DNA from: Coemansia sp. RSA 1804
Taxonomy: Eukaryota; Kickxellomycota; Kickxellomycetes; Kickxellales; Kickxellaceae
Reading direction: 5' to 3'
Assembly (NCBI GenBank): GCA_027578815.1
Contig: JANBTH010000574.1
Coordinates: 1 to 14,562, forward strand
DNA length: 14,562 nucleotides
The translations under genes and the position numbers were made by a program. Within the stretch, counting starts at the first letter, position 1. Each line of letters starts with the position of its first letter. Of the stretch, positions 6,276-14,485 are shown in pieces. The notes beneath the pieces are model-generated. The model was given only the letters and a program-made list of their open reading frames with translations, was not told the DNA's origin and did no database searches.

Positions 6276-9200
6276 ATGCTGGTGACAGCTGCAGCGGATA
6301 TTAGGAGGGATATAAAAGGCAAGCAACCCAACAACGATATCAACAGCAACACCAACACCAACATCAACGGGCCCTTGTACATGTTAGCTAATGCCACTCC
6401 AGACAGCACCACCAAAAACAACAATAACAACAAGGCGATGGTGACGCCGTTGCACAAGCTATACGTGCGTCTCTTGCAAGACGCCATGCTGTCAGGTGGA
6501 GCGGCTTCTCATTCAGAGCTGCGGCTTTTAGCCACGTCGCTGCTCTCCTTCCAGCATCTCATCCACAGCACGCACAACATTGACAGCCGGAGGCTTCTCT
6601 CGCTGGTTGCTGCAAACATCATGCTGCTTCTTGTGCAGAGAAGAGCCCATGCGGCGTCAGAGGCCAAGAGGAGCAGTCGTGAGGATGGCGAAGCTGCCAG
6701 TTCCGAGCAATCGACACTGTCGTCTCTTGACGCCAGAGTCCGGCTTCTCGGCTTGGTTGCGAGCCTCGCGTTGTTAGGAACACACGGTTCTCGACATTCT
6801 TCCGGCAGCTCCACCAACAAGCTCCTGGCTAGTCTGCGCGCCGAGCGTGCGAGATTCAGCAGACTGCTGCAGTCCCATGTGCGTCTGGCGATTGCTGGAA
6901 TTCCCTGCCCTCATGCTAAGGACACTTCGTGCACCACCAGAGACAGCAGAGGACGGATGACTCGACGGAAACTGTGTTATGTGCCCGATGAGCCGGAGAG
7001 CGGCTTTGAACACGTCATTGTTCCGATTTCCACCGTCAACACGATTCTCTTTCTTCTGGAACATGTTGAGAGCTTTACCACTATTACGCGCCACCACCTT
7101 GGGTTTGACAGCAATGAGCATCCGGATTCCGCCAAGCATCCGTCGTGGCACGCACCCAGCGATCTCAAAGACGAAAGATCTACTACCAACAGCAACGACG
7201 ATACCGTCACCATCGACAGCAAAGACAGTGCTCAGCAGCTGAACAGAATGCACCATGGCGTTTTGTATTACTTGCAGAGCATCTGCGATGCGGTTGCTGC
7301 GCGGGCTGACGAGTTGGGCGTCGAGCTGACAGTCACACTCCCAGTCCCGCCATTCCGCGCCAAGCAGGTCATCAATGCTGCGTTCCCAGACACTGCCGCC
7401 TCCGAAGACATTCTTCTGCACGGAAAGTGGGCTCTGGACGACGAGTATGTTCAGGCCACAAAGCATATACTGCTAGACTGCATGTGTATCTTTCTTGAGC
7501 ATTACTTGCGGTCTGGTGATGTGCTCTGTCTGACTCCCCATTTTGCTGTCCACTCTACCACCGGCGATACCGAGGCTAATGAAGATCACATAGCCTCGCT
7601 TTCGATATACATTATCTGCCGCCGAGGCCATTCGGGGGTATTCTCTGGCAGCAGAAGCGCTGTAAAGTTTGCTAGTGGCAGCAGTTGTGCTTCAGGAAAC
7701 GAGAAAGCAGCACAAGACTACGACGTTGATGCAAAGGGCGACTGGAGTGCGTTTGAGCTGGAGGAGGTGTACGAGCTGTGCAGGTCGTTATATTCGGACA
7801 AGGTCAGGATTGAGAGCAGATGGTCTGTTGCAGAGAGACACGGGGTTCTGTCGACGCATGAGTTTGGGGGCCAGACTGCGGACGGAAGCATGGCTTCCAA
7901 GGATGCGCTTCGCACATTTGCGGACAGCGAACTGGTGAAATCCAGCGACTGGATTGTGCTGCGGCTATCGATTGATGACTCGCTGTCACCAAGACCGCCC
8001 TCGCTGCTGGAGCGCCAGCTGAAGGAAATGCCGCCCTCCGTTATTAACGGATACCTTATGCTAGACACGCCTATTGAATTTGCGCCAACCAGATTGGAGT
8101 TTTGCGCAATGCTTCGCGGCTCACGCATCATTATTCGTACGCCGTCATCTGGAACGCAGCGTTCAAATGCAGGTTCCGCAGGCAGGGACAATGGCGCATC
8201 TCCCTCGTTGGGAATGTCAAGCGGGTCAGCGGGTGCAGGTACAGCCATTACCTCGTCTTGTTTGGGCTTTGACGGCGATGATACCAAGCTGATTAGGTAT
8301 TTAGACGGCTATCTTACGTCGCATGTGGGCTGCCAGGTGGAACGACTAGCTACTGGGTTTGGAACGCAGCAGCCCTCGACTCCTGGGCAGTCAAGACACC
8401 CTGTCGCACAGCGTCCGCCAGCATTTGTAATTATTGATGATGACATGGATGCGATGAAGACCGAGTTTGAGACATTGCGAGGTACGCTGACATTCTCTTC
8501 TTCGGGCTCGATTGCAATGCGTGGGAGCTCTAATGACGTTACTACGGCTGGTCACCAGCTGGCAAGTGGCGAAGCGGTTAGCAGTAGCATGGGGTCTGCC
8601 AATGAGGCCGGATACGTTGGGTCGCCCCGGAGCGAAGGTCGGAGCTCGCTCTCTGTTAGACGGCGAAAGGGGCTGCTTACGGCGACTATTGGCATCATTG
8701 TATTTGTCCCTGTCTCCGCGTTGGACATATATATTTCCTGTCTACGCTCCATGCTAGCCGCTCCTCATCCCTTGCCGCCGCCTATTGTCAAGATTGTGCC
8801 CAAACCAGTTAGCGAGCGGAGACTGATAGGCAGCTTACAGCTTGCGTGGAATATGCGACAGATAGAGCTGCATTTGGCCGAAAAGAAACAACAGCAACAG
8901 CAGAGCATTCAGGGTATGGGCATTAGTGCGTCAGCCGTTCTCTACCACGGTCATCGCAGACATGAAATGCCCACTGGCGCCAGCTATATCTCTGGTCCGC
9001 TGACGGATCCGACAATTGACCTACGAGCAGTGTCTACGCTTTCGACTCCGCATAGCACAACCAGCGAGGGTCTGTATCGCAACTTACGTACGGTTTCGGG
9101 TTCACCCAACATTTCCACTGATCTTCCGTTCGGCACCATGGCAGATGCAAACAGTTCGGCTCTGAACAATAGCGTTGCTGCGTCCTCGGAAACCACTAAT

Positions 9201-12200
9201 AGCAGCACGGCAGCCAACAGGTTTGGCACTCTGGTTCCGCTGCAGACGGTTTCTATATCGACTACAACCTATACTCCGGACACTGTTGGTGGTAGCGGCG
9301 TGCACTATATACCGGGCCCCTCAACATATCCTGCAATGCATCAGCAACAGCAACAGCAGCATGTGGCGCTATCTAGAGAACCGAGTCTTGGTTCCGACAA
9401 GGCTCTGGCGCCGATCACAGACTTTCCTCGGCCTAGCATGCACCGAAACTCTGACGATGCTGCTGGTGCACCAAAGGATGGTTCTGAGTGGAATCGCGAT
9501 GAACCACCACAGCCACTAGGTCTTGATATACCAAATGCTAACGATGTTCGATCGACATCGCCCGAGTTTCCATATTCAGCAAAGACTCCGCCAAGTCCTC
9601 TGATTGAGGTCGATGCTGCGCTGGCCAAATCGTTGCGGTTTAATCCCTCCTCAATGCGTGCTGAATCCGGTAAACACGATCTTCCGCCAGTCGAACTTGA
9701 TGCGGCTATCAGCCATGCGAAGCAGGACGACAATAGCAATTCTGCTCCGTCCAGTGCCAATGCGAATACCACAAAGTCAAGCGACGGCAGCAGCGTAACC
9801 ACAAACAGCAGAGAGAGTCGGAGGATCTCAAGCCCTGCATCACTCATGCAATCACTTGAGCGGTCGTCGATATACAGTAATGTGAACTCTGACGCCGTGT
9901 CTACCTTTTCGGAGAACTCTGTCTCAATAGTCACAAATGACAAGGTGCCGATGGAGATGGAGTCCCAGGCTGCAGAAACAGCGGCTCGTGGAAATAATAA
10001 GAACGCTGAACTTGCGGCTGCCGCCCCTCATCTTGCGTATGACAGCTATTCATCGACGTCGCCGGCACTTCCGCCCAAGCGCAGCGAGTCATCTTTGGAC
10101 TTGCCGCGCAAGAGTAGCGAGCTTCTTTACGAACGCAGCCATTCAAGGACGCGTTCCCGGATCCGTGACAAGATTACGCTGTTCAACCGAGCAAAGCAGA
10201 TGGCCAGAAGCAAGATCCTTGGAATACATGACCAGTCTTCAGAGCTGCAGATATCAAAGCACCCGACAAAGGAGTCAATGTCCTTTGGATCAATGTCGAC
10301 GAGGGCTGATCTGCCAGGAGGTGGAGAGACGCGAGAGGTGTCGCCGCCGAGCCGAAGTGATCCAATTCCAACGATTGGTAGCAGTGTTGCACGGAACGAC
10401 CACCACAGGACAAAAGATGGTTTGCATACTCTGCAGAACCTGGACTCTGCGGCGGCGGATGTGGCTGCAGTTCTTAGGGCGACCGACTCACCTGCTGAAC
10501 TGGAACGTCAGAGACACCAGCTCAATCTGGACAAGCCTCTCCCTGTGCCACCTTCTGATGACCAGCCAAGTGCGGCTAGAGACCGGTCTGTGGATAGCAC
10601 TTTGTCCCGGAAATCAGCGGCAAAGGGTGGAGGAGACGCGCTACCAGCTTTGGGCGAGGGACACGGCGTGAATGCAGAAAAGGATGCTGGCAACAGGGAG
10701 CTTAAAACATCTCTGCCAAAGGAGGAAAAGTCGGGATCCAAAGAATCGTCGACTTCTCAGACTTCGAAACCAGCAGCGACAGGAGAGGCATCAAAAACAC
10801 AGGATCGCAAGGCAAAGCTTCGTGCGCGCTTGCAGAATGCCAGCAAACGGATGGCCGAGTCACAAAAGCTGGAGGCGATGAAGGCTGCGGGAGAGCTTCC
10901 AGACAGCGACACCAAACCCGAAGGGGATAATCCCGATGCAGCGTCGATGGTGTCGTCGCAAAGCGGGCTTGGTAAGGGTGTCGGTGATAAGCCTCGCCGA
11001 CGGGTGAACAGGCAGCGCTCTGGATCGGGACAGATTCAAAAGGTCAAGGACAAGCGGCAGAGCGGTGGCTCGGGTAGCCAGCAGTCTACGGCTCTGACCA
11101 GCGAGCTGATGCTCCTGGCTCAAAAGTTTAGGCCGCCGCCGATCCGTGTTCTGCTTGTTGAGGACAATCTTATCAACCGCAACATCATGGAGCGCTTCAT
11201 GATGCACCTCAACGTTTCCTACGATGTCGCCTCGAACGGAGAAGAAGCGATTGCAATGTGGACACGGGCTGCCGAAGAGTCGCGCACGGGCGAGGATGGC
11301 GCTGCTATAGCTGGGCGTGGGCCATACCACATTGTTTTCATGGATATCCAGATGCCCATTATGGACGGCATAACTGCAACAAAGCACATTCGCAGTCTAG
11401 AGCGGCAGAGGAGGGTTGGCGTCTGGGTTGCGACTGGGTCGATGGCAAGCATGGCTGCCGGAAGCGTTCCAACTATTGGCGCATCGACTCCTCTGGCGCG
11501 CAAGGCAGCTTTGGAGTCGCGTATGGCGGTGTCATCTGTAGCCACTCCGTCCGCTGGGTTCGGACACGAGAGCTCCTTCGAGCGAAGCGTTCGGTGGACG
11601 CCACTGCATTCGCGCGACCACTCTGCATCGCTTAGGAACTCGAACTATATCCAGACAAAGTGTCTGGCGAATGTGGCACCTGCAGTCTACAATTCTGCTG
11701 GCATTGCGGCCCACCCGACATCTTCGCTTGCCGCGCGGAGGAACAGGTCCTTTATTGGGTTTAAACAGGGTTCATCCGCGCCTCTTGGGCATCAGAACAG
11801 CGATGGAGCCAAAACCCTGGCAGTAGCTGTACCCCAGGAGAAGAGCGCAAAGCAAGGAGGCGAGGTGCTGCTTTCACCGGATACACTGGGTGTCGATTCG
11901 ACCGGACAGATTGCAATGTATCCAGAGACTGTGAATAATAAGGGCAAGGCCGCTGTGGTTGGCGAGTCCGATACTCCGAATTCTACACCGCCTGTGTCGA
12001 GGAACAACAGCGTGCGACGCCGCGGCATGCCGCGCAACCTGCAGTTACCGCTGGACAAGGCCAGAAGGGACCTGGGCAAGCTGTCTCCAGGAAAACAACA
12101 TTCAACGACCTCGCCGCTGAGCTCAACGGCGATCAAGTCGCCGGTTATCATTGTTGCGCTGACTGCATCCTCTCTCGAAAGCGATCGACGCGCAGCACTC

Positions 12201-12413
12201 GCTGCCGGATGTAACGATTTTCTGACCAAGCCTGTTGGGCTCGAATGGCTTAGCAAAAAGATTATAGAGTGGGGGTGCATGCAGGCGCTTATTGACCACG
12301 ACGGATGGAAGAAGTGGTGGTCTACGCAGACGTGGTCCAAGCGGAAGAAGCCTGCAGTAGCGATTGCGAATGCCCAGAAAGTTGCTGACAGCCGAACCAA
12401 ACTCGCGACCTAG
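6276..12413 (+). CDS. SSK1: SSK1/Mcs4-type stress response regulator, very long
   Basis: A 2045-aa protein. The intact receiver domain is C-terminal: acidic pair E1629/D1630 (RVLLVEDN), phospho-acceptor D1690 (HIVFMDIQMP), T1963 (VALTASS) and K1985 (LTKPV). GCNDFLTKPV and WGCMQALIDHDGW are hallmarks of the Ssk1 family. By homology it accepts phosphate from an Ypd1-type phosphotransfer protein; unphosphorylated Ssk1 activates the Ssk2/Ssk22 (Wak1) MAPKKK of the osmotic and oxidative stress pathway. Between receiver alpha-3 and beta-4 lies an insert of about 240 residues (1714-1955). Residues about 235-610 resemble a decayed histidine kinase and about 605-860 a decayed receiver. Residues 870-1600 are mostly disordered, with two poly-Q tracts (DNA about 8886-8903 and 9341-9360) and proline motifs (PALPPKR, PLPVPP). 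Yeast Ssk1 (712 aa) and Mcs4 (522 aa) are far shorter. An in-frame TAA at 6267-6269 bounds the start, but Met55 (6438) has better context and may be the real start. Confidence 0.92.
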   Translation: MLVTAAADIRRDIKGKQPNNDINSNTNTNINGPLYMLANATPDSTTKNNNNNKAMVTPLHKLYVRLLQDAMLSGGAASHSELRLLATSLLSFQHLIHSTHNIDSRRLLSLVAANIMLLLVQRRAHAASEAKRSSREDGEAASSEQSTLSSLDARVRLLGLVASLALLGTHGSRHSSGSSTNKLLASLRAERARFSRLLQSHVRLAIAGIPCPHAKDTSCTTRDSRGRMTRRKLCYVPDEPESGFEHVIVPISTVNTILFLLEHVESFTTITRHHLGFDSNEHPDSAKHPSWHAPSDLKDERSTTNSNDDTVTIDSKDSAQQLNRMHHGVLYYLQSICDAVAARADELGVELTVTLPVPPFRAKQVINAAFPDTAASEDILLHGKWALDDEYVQATKHILLDCMCIFLEHYLRSGDVLCLTPHFAVHSTTGDTEANEDHIASLSIYIICRRGHSGVFSGSRSAVKFASGSSCASGNEKAAQDYDVDAKGDWSAFELEEVYELCRSLYSDKVRIESRWSVAERHGVLSTHEFGGQTADGSMASKDALRTFADSELVKSSDWIVLRLSIDDSLSPRPPSLLERQLKEMPPSVINGYLMLDTPIEFAPTRLEFCAMLRGSRIIIRTPSSGTQRSNAGSAGRDNGASPSLGMSSGSAGAGTAITSSCLGFDGDDTKLIRYLDGYLTSHVGCQVERLATGFGTQQPSTPGQSRHPVAQRPPAFVIIDDDMDAMKTEFETLRGTLTFSSSGSIAMRGSSNDVTTAGHQLASGEAVSSSMGSANEAGYVGSPRSEGRSSLSVRRRKGLLTATIGIIVFVPVSALDIYISCLRSMLAAPHPLPPPIVKIVPKPVSERRLIGSLQLAWNMRQIELHLAEKKQQQQQSIQGMGISASAVLYHGHRRHEMPTGASYISGPLTDPTIDLRAVSTLSTPHSTTSEGLYRNLRTVSGSPNISTDLPFGTMADANSSALNNSVAASSETTNSSTAANRFGTLVPLQTVSISTTTYTPDTVGGSGVHYIPGPSTYPAMHQQQQQQHVALSREPSLGSDKALAPITDFPRPSMHRNSDDAAGAPKDGSEWNRDEPPQPLGLDIPNANDVRSTSPEFPYSAKTPPSPLIEVDAALAKSLRFNPSSMRAESGKHDLPPVELDAAISHAKQDDNSNSAPSSANANTTKSSDGSSVTTNSRESRRISSPASLMQSLERSSIYSNVNSDAVSTFSENSVSIVTNDKVPMEMESQAAETAARGNNKNAELAAAAPHLAYDSYSSTSPALPPKRSESSLDLPRKSSELLYERSHSRTRSRIRDKITLFNRAKQMARSKILGIHDQSSELQISKHPTKESMSFGSMSTRADLPGGGETREVSPPSRSDPIPTIGSSVARNDHHRTKDGLHTLQNLDSAAADVAAVLRATDSPAELERQRHQLNLDKPLPVPPSDDQPSAARDRSVDSTLSRKSAAKGGGDALPALGEGHGVNAEKDAGNRELKTSLPKEEKSGSKESSTSQTSKPAATGEASKTQDRKAKLRARLQNASKRMAESQKLEAMKAAGELPDSDTKPEGDNPDAASMVSSQSGLGKGVGDKPRRRVNRQRSGSGQIQKVKDKRQSGGSGSQQSTALTSELMLLAQKFRPPPIRVLLVEDNLINRNIMERFMMHLNVSYDVASNGEEAIAMWTRAAEESRTGEDGAAIAGRGPYHIVFMDIQMPIMDGITATKHIRSLERQRRVGVWVATGSMASMAAGSVPTIGASTPLARKAALESRMAVSSVATPSAGFGHESSFERSVRWTPLHSRDHSASLRNSNYIQTKCLANVAPAVYNSAGIAAHPTSSLAARRNRSFIGFKQGSSAPLGHQNSDGAKTLAVAVPQEKSAKQGGEVLLSPDTLGVDSTGQIAMYPETVNNKGKAAVVGESDTPNSTPPVSRNNSVRRRGMPRNLQLPLDKARRDLGKLSPGKQHSTTSPLSSTAIKSPVIIVALTASSLESDRRAALAAGCNDFLTKPVGLEWLSKKIIEWGCMQALIDHDGWKKWWSTQTWSKRKKPAVAIANAQKVADSRTKLAT
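6311..6318 (+). promoter_or_regulatory. TATA-box-like TATAAAAG inside the predicted 5' end of SSK1
   Basis: This consensus-like TATAAAAG lies 35 nt downstream of the first ATG (6276) and about 120 nt upstream of Met55 (6438). The DNA after it is CA-rich, like a fungal 5' leader. If it works as a core promoter, the protein would begin at Met36 (6381) or Met55. It may equally be a chance match inside coding DNA. Confidence 0.3.
6318..6339 (+). repeat. 22-bp direct repeat, copy 2 (5' end of SSK1-like gene)
   Basis: Identical to 2430-2451. It starts 42 bp after the predicted SSK1 ATG and overlaps the TATA-like sequence by one base. Confidence 0.8.
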
Positions 12414-12496
12414 TAACATATTTTTGAAGTTTATAAAGCTTCTTTATTGTATGGAACTTTATGGAAAATGATATCTGGATATTAGGCAAAAATTCC
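12414..12496. other. Convergent 3' intergenic region, 83 bp
   Basis: This is the gap between the stop codons of the SSK1-like gene (+) and F-box copy B (-). It is AT-rich and carries AATAAA only on the minus strand. No plus-strand AATAAA is present, so the SSK1 transcript may use a variant signal or run into the F-box gene. Confidence 0.6.
12443..12448 (-). terminator. Candidate poly(A) signal of F-box copy B
   Basis: AATAAA on the minus strand, 48 nt past the copy B stop codon and 30 bp from the SSK1 stop codon on the other strand. Confidence 0.45.
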
Positions 12497-14119
12497 TTAG
12501 CAAGTAAAGTTTATGTGTGAAAACTTTTCTGGCAAAAAACTATTCTCAATGACCGATAAATGATCGTTATCCAACAGCTTTACGCTTTTTAGAGTTGTTG
12601 TTCGTAAAAGAAAATGGTTGAGAAAGGCGAGAAAGTGGTGTGGATCTTCAGGTTCAGTATGATGCAATTCAAGACGTTTAATTCTAGTGTCTATCAGCTC
12701 AAAATCTTCCATTTCTTCTTCCTCCAATCCCGAACGAATAATAGAAAGACATTTTTTATCAAAATGGATATTGATGACTTTAAGAGTTCGAAGGCTGTAA
12801 AGATTTGGAATGAGTTTCATTAGCTCACTAAATACAATATCAGAAAATTCGATTTCAGTAACATTCACCCAGGATACCGTTTTCTGAATGTCAATTGATG
12901 TATAAAAATCAGCCACACAGATGCTTCCAATCTTGGTATACCCGAAATACCAGTCTGCTGAAGTGTAGAAACTGTCGATGGGTGATTCTTCTCCATATAC
13001 GTCAATGTACAATCTGTTAACGCTTGTAAATCGCAATCTACTAGCAGCAACAACTGAATTGCTATCCCCATGGATAGTCAATTCCTCCAAATGCGTGGAT
13101 ATTGTATCGGTATAATACACATCACAATCCACTGGAGAATCCCTCAAAGATAGACTCTCGAGCTTTGGAAATTGAAGCGTGTGTGAACCGAATGGTCTAT
13201 TCTGTTTCGAATATTTTTCTGAAAGCTCTTTCTCTTCATCCGTTTGAGTTTTATAACGTAGCTCAAGTGTTTTCAGGTTAGTAAACTCTATGCGTCCAGG
13301 CGTAGTAAAGTCATGGAATATCCACCACGAAAAGTTGCTGCTGGATATGTTGTACAACTCCAAGTACTGGAGTGATTTGGCGTAAAAAGAAGGATGTCGA
13401 TATGTATAAACGCCAGAATTCAGTGAGAGTGATGTCAATTCGGTTGAAAACAGTGGTAAAGCCAATTGAAATGAATAATTAAGGTTTAAAAGCTGTAAAT
13501 GAGGTGTATAGTGTTCGACAAGGATGTAAAATGCTGTTTTCAAAACAACATCGTTACTTAAAAGTACAATTAAGTGGGTGATATTTGGTAGTCTGTTTTG
13601 GAAATCATGAATGTACTCTGAAACTGTTTCTGAGATTTCCTCAGGGCTCATCATTTCAGACTTTAAAGAATAGTCATGATTCGAATAGGTACTAATCAAA
13701 AACGATGACAGATTTAACCAATAACCCACGCCAAGTGTTAAAAGCTCCTTTAGAACATGAGAATACTGGCTAATATTTATGTCAAAATAAGTTCTAATTT
13801 TTAGCTTAGACACGCAGTCGCAATTGTACTTGTCACGTCCAGTGATTATGCCAAGGTTAGATCTGCAAACAATTTCATTGTCAGCGTAGTAAACACAGCT
13901 ATTTAAATTAACTTTTGGGTATTCATTGTAATCTAATGGATAGATATCAACAAAGCCTCGGGAAAACACATAACCCTTAAACAGGTCATACCACTTGGTA
14001 CACACCTGAAGCAAATAGAGTTTGTGTTTCCACTTGTCAATGCCTCCAGCCAGTCTACCCGACGCAAGACAGAGAATGCAATAGAGTATCCGAGTGTCCA
14101 GGTCATTTATATGAACCAT
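12497..14119 (-). CDS. F-box/LRR-like protein, copy B
   Basis: A 540-aa paralogue of copy A on the opposite strand. It shares the N-terminal F-box-like segment (MVHINDLD, ILYCILCLASG, LQVCTKWYDL), the block YYADNEIVCRSNLGIITGRD and the near-invariant core of about 45 residues containing NISSSNFSWWIF and TTPGRIEFTNLKTL. Leucine-rich segments continue to the end (LEELTIHG, LRTLKVINI). The predicted role is the same: substrate adaptor of an SCF ubiquitin ligase, with unknown target. Divergence is strongest in residues about 105-240 and at the C-terminus, where copy A has a longer tail. The frame is open throughout with no stop or frameshift, so both copies look functional. It is AT-rich and intronless, and converges on SSK1. 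The F-box assignment is by pattern only. Confidence 0.65.
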   Translation of the reverse strand: MVHINDLDTRILYCILCLASGRLAGGIDKWKHKLYLLQVCTKWYDLFKGYVFSRGFVDIYPLDYNEYPKVNLNSCVYYADNEIVCRSNLGIITGRDKYNCDCVSKLKIRTYFDINISQYSHVLKELLTLGVGYWLNLSSFLISTYSNHDYSLKSEMMSPEEISETVSEYIHDFQNRLPNITHLIVLLSNDVVLKTAFYILVEHYTPHLQLLNLNYSFQLALPLFSTELTSLSLNSGVYTYRHPSFYAKSLQYLELYNISSSNFSWWIFHDFTTPGRIEFTNLKTLELRYKTQTDEEKELSEKYSKQNRPFGSHTLQFPKLESLSLRDSPVDCDVYYTDTISTHLEELTIHGDSNSVVAASRLRFTSVNRLYIDVYGEESPIDSFYTSADWYFGYTKIGSICVADFYTSIDIQKTVSWVNVTEIEFSDIVFSELMKLIPNLYSLRTLKVINIHFDKKCLSIIRSGLEEEEMEDFELIDTRIKRLELHHTEPEDPHHFLAFLNHFLLRTTTLKSVKLLDNDHLSVIENSFLPEKFSHINFTC

Positions 14120-14249
14120 ATTGGAAAAAAGGTGTTTAAAAAAGCGAGTATTTCAAAAAATAAAAGAATAGAGAAACAAAAGTGGTTGTCATGTCTATTG
14201 TGGTGTCAAAGACATTACAACAGAATTGACAACCTCACAAAAGCAATGA

Positions 14250-14273
14250 TCACTATTATCCAATCAATAGTGA
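14250..14273 (-). repeat. Short inverted repeat upstream of F-box copy B
   Basis: TCACTATT and AATAGTGA form a perfect 8-bp stem around an 8-nt loop, about 130-155 bp upstream of the copy B ATG. Copy A has the same structure with one mispair. It could be a protein-binding dyad or a weak hairpin. Confidence 0.4.
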
Positions 14274-14274
14274 G

Positions 14275-14355
14275 ATGCCTAAAACAACATACAGATGTTA
14301 GAAAATAACGGCATTAGCACAAATTTCACTCTATTTCTGAGTTGCTCTTGGCCAC
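14275..14355 (-). promoter_or_regulatory. Ultra-conserved upstream island of F-box copy B
   Basis: This is the counterpart of 207-287, with one mismatch in 81 bases. It lies 156-236 bp upstream of the copy B start codon and carries the same CTAAC...TTTTAG end. Confidence 0.55.
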
Positions 14356-14485
14356 GTACAAAATTCATATCAGGGAGATTGTCTAAATGTTAGTACTTGC
14401 TGGTTCTGGCTTGAACCAGGTGAAACAACGCAGCCTGACATGTCGTTTATCGCTCTTTTCTTCTTCCAACACACTGCTTCACAAT

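Noticed and set aside
9937..10671. 244-codon ORF inside the SSK1-like gene
   Set aside because: It is a shadow frame over the disordered region, with R/L/W-rich composition and no recognisable motif.
14024..14308. 94-codon + strand ORF over the start of F-box copy B
   Set aside because: It is antisense to the F-box CDS and its upstream region, and no domain is visible. An equivalent antisense product of similar length was not seen in the other arm.
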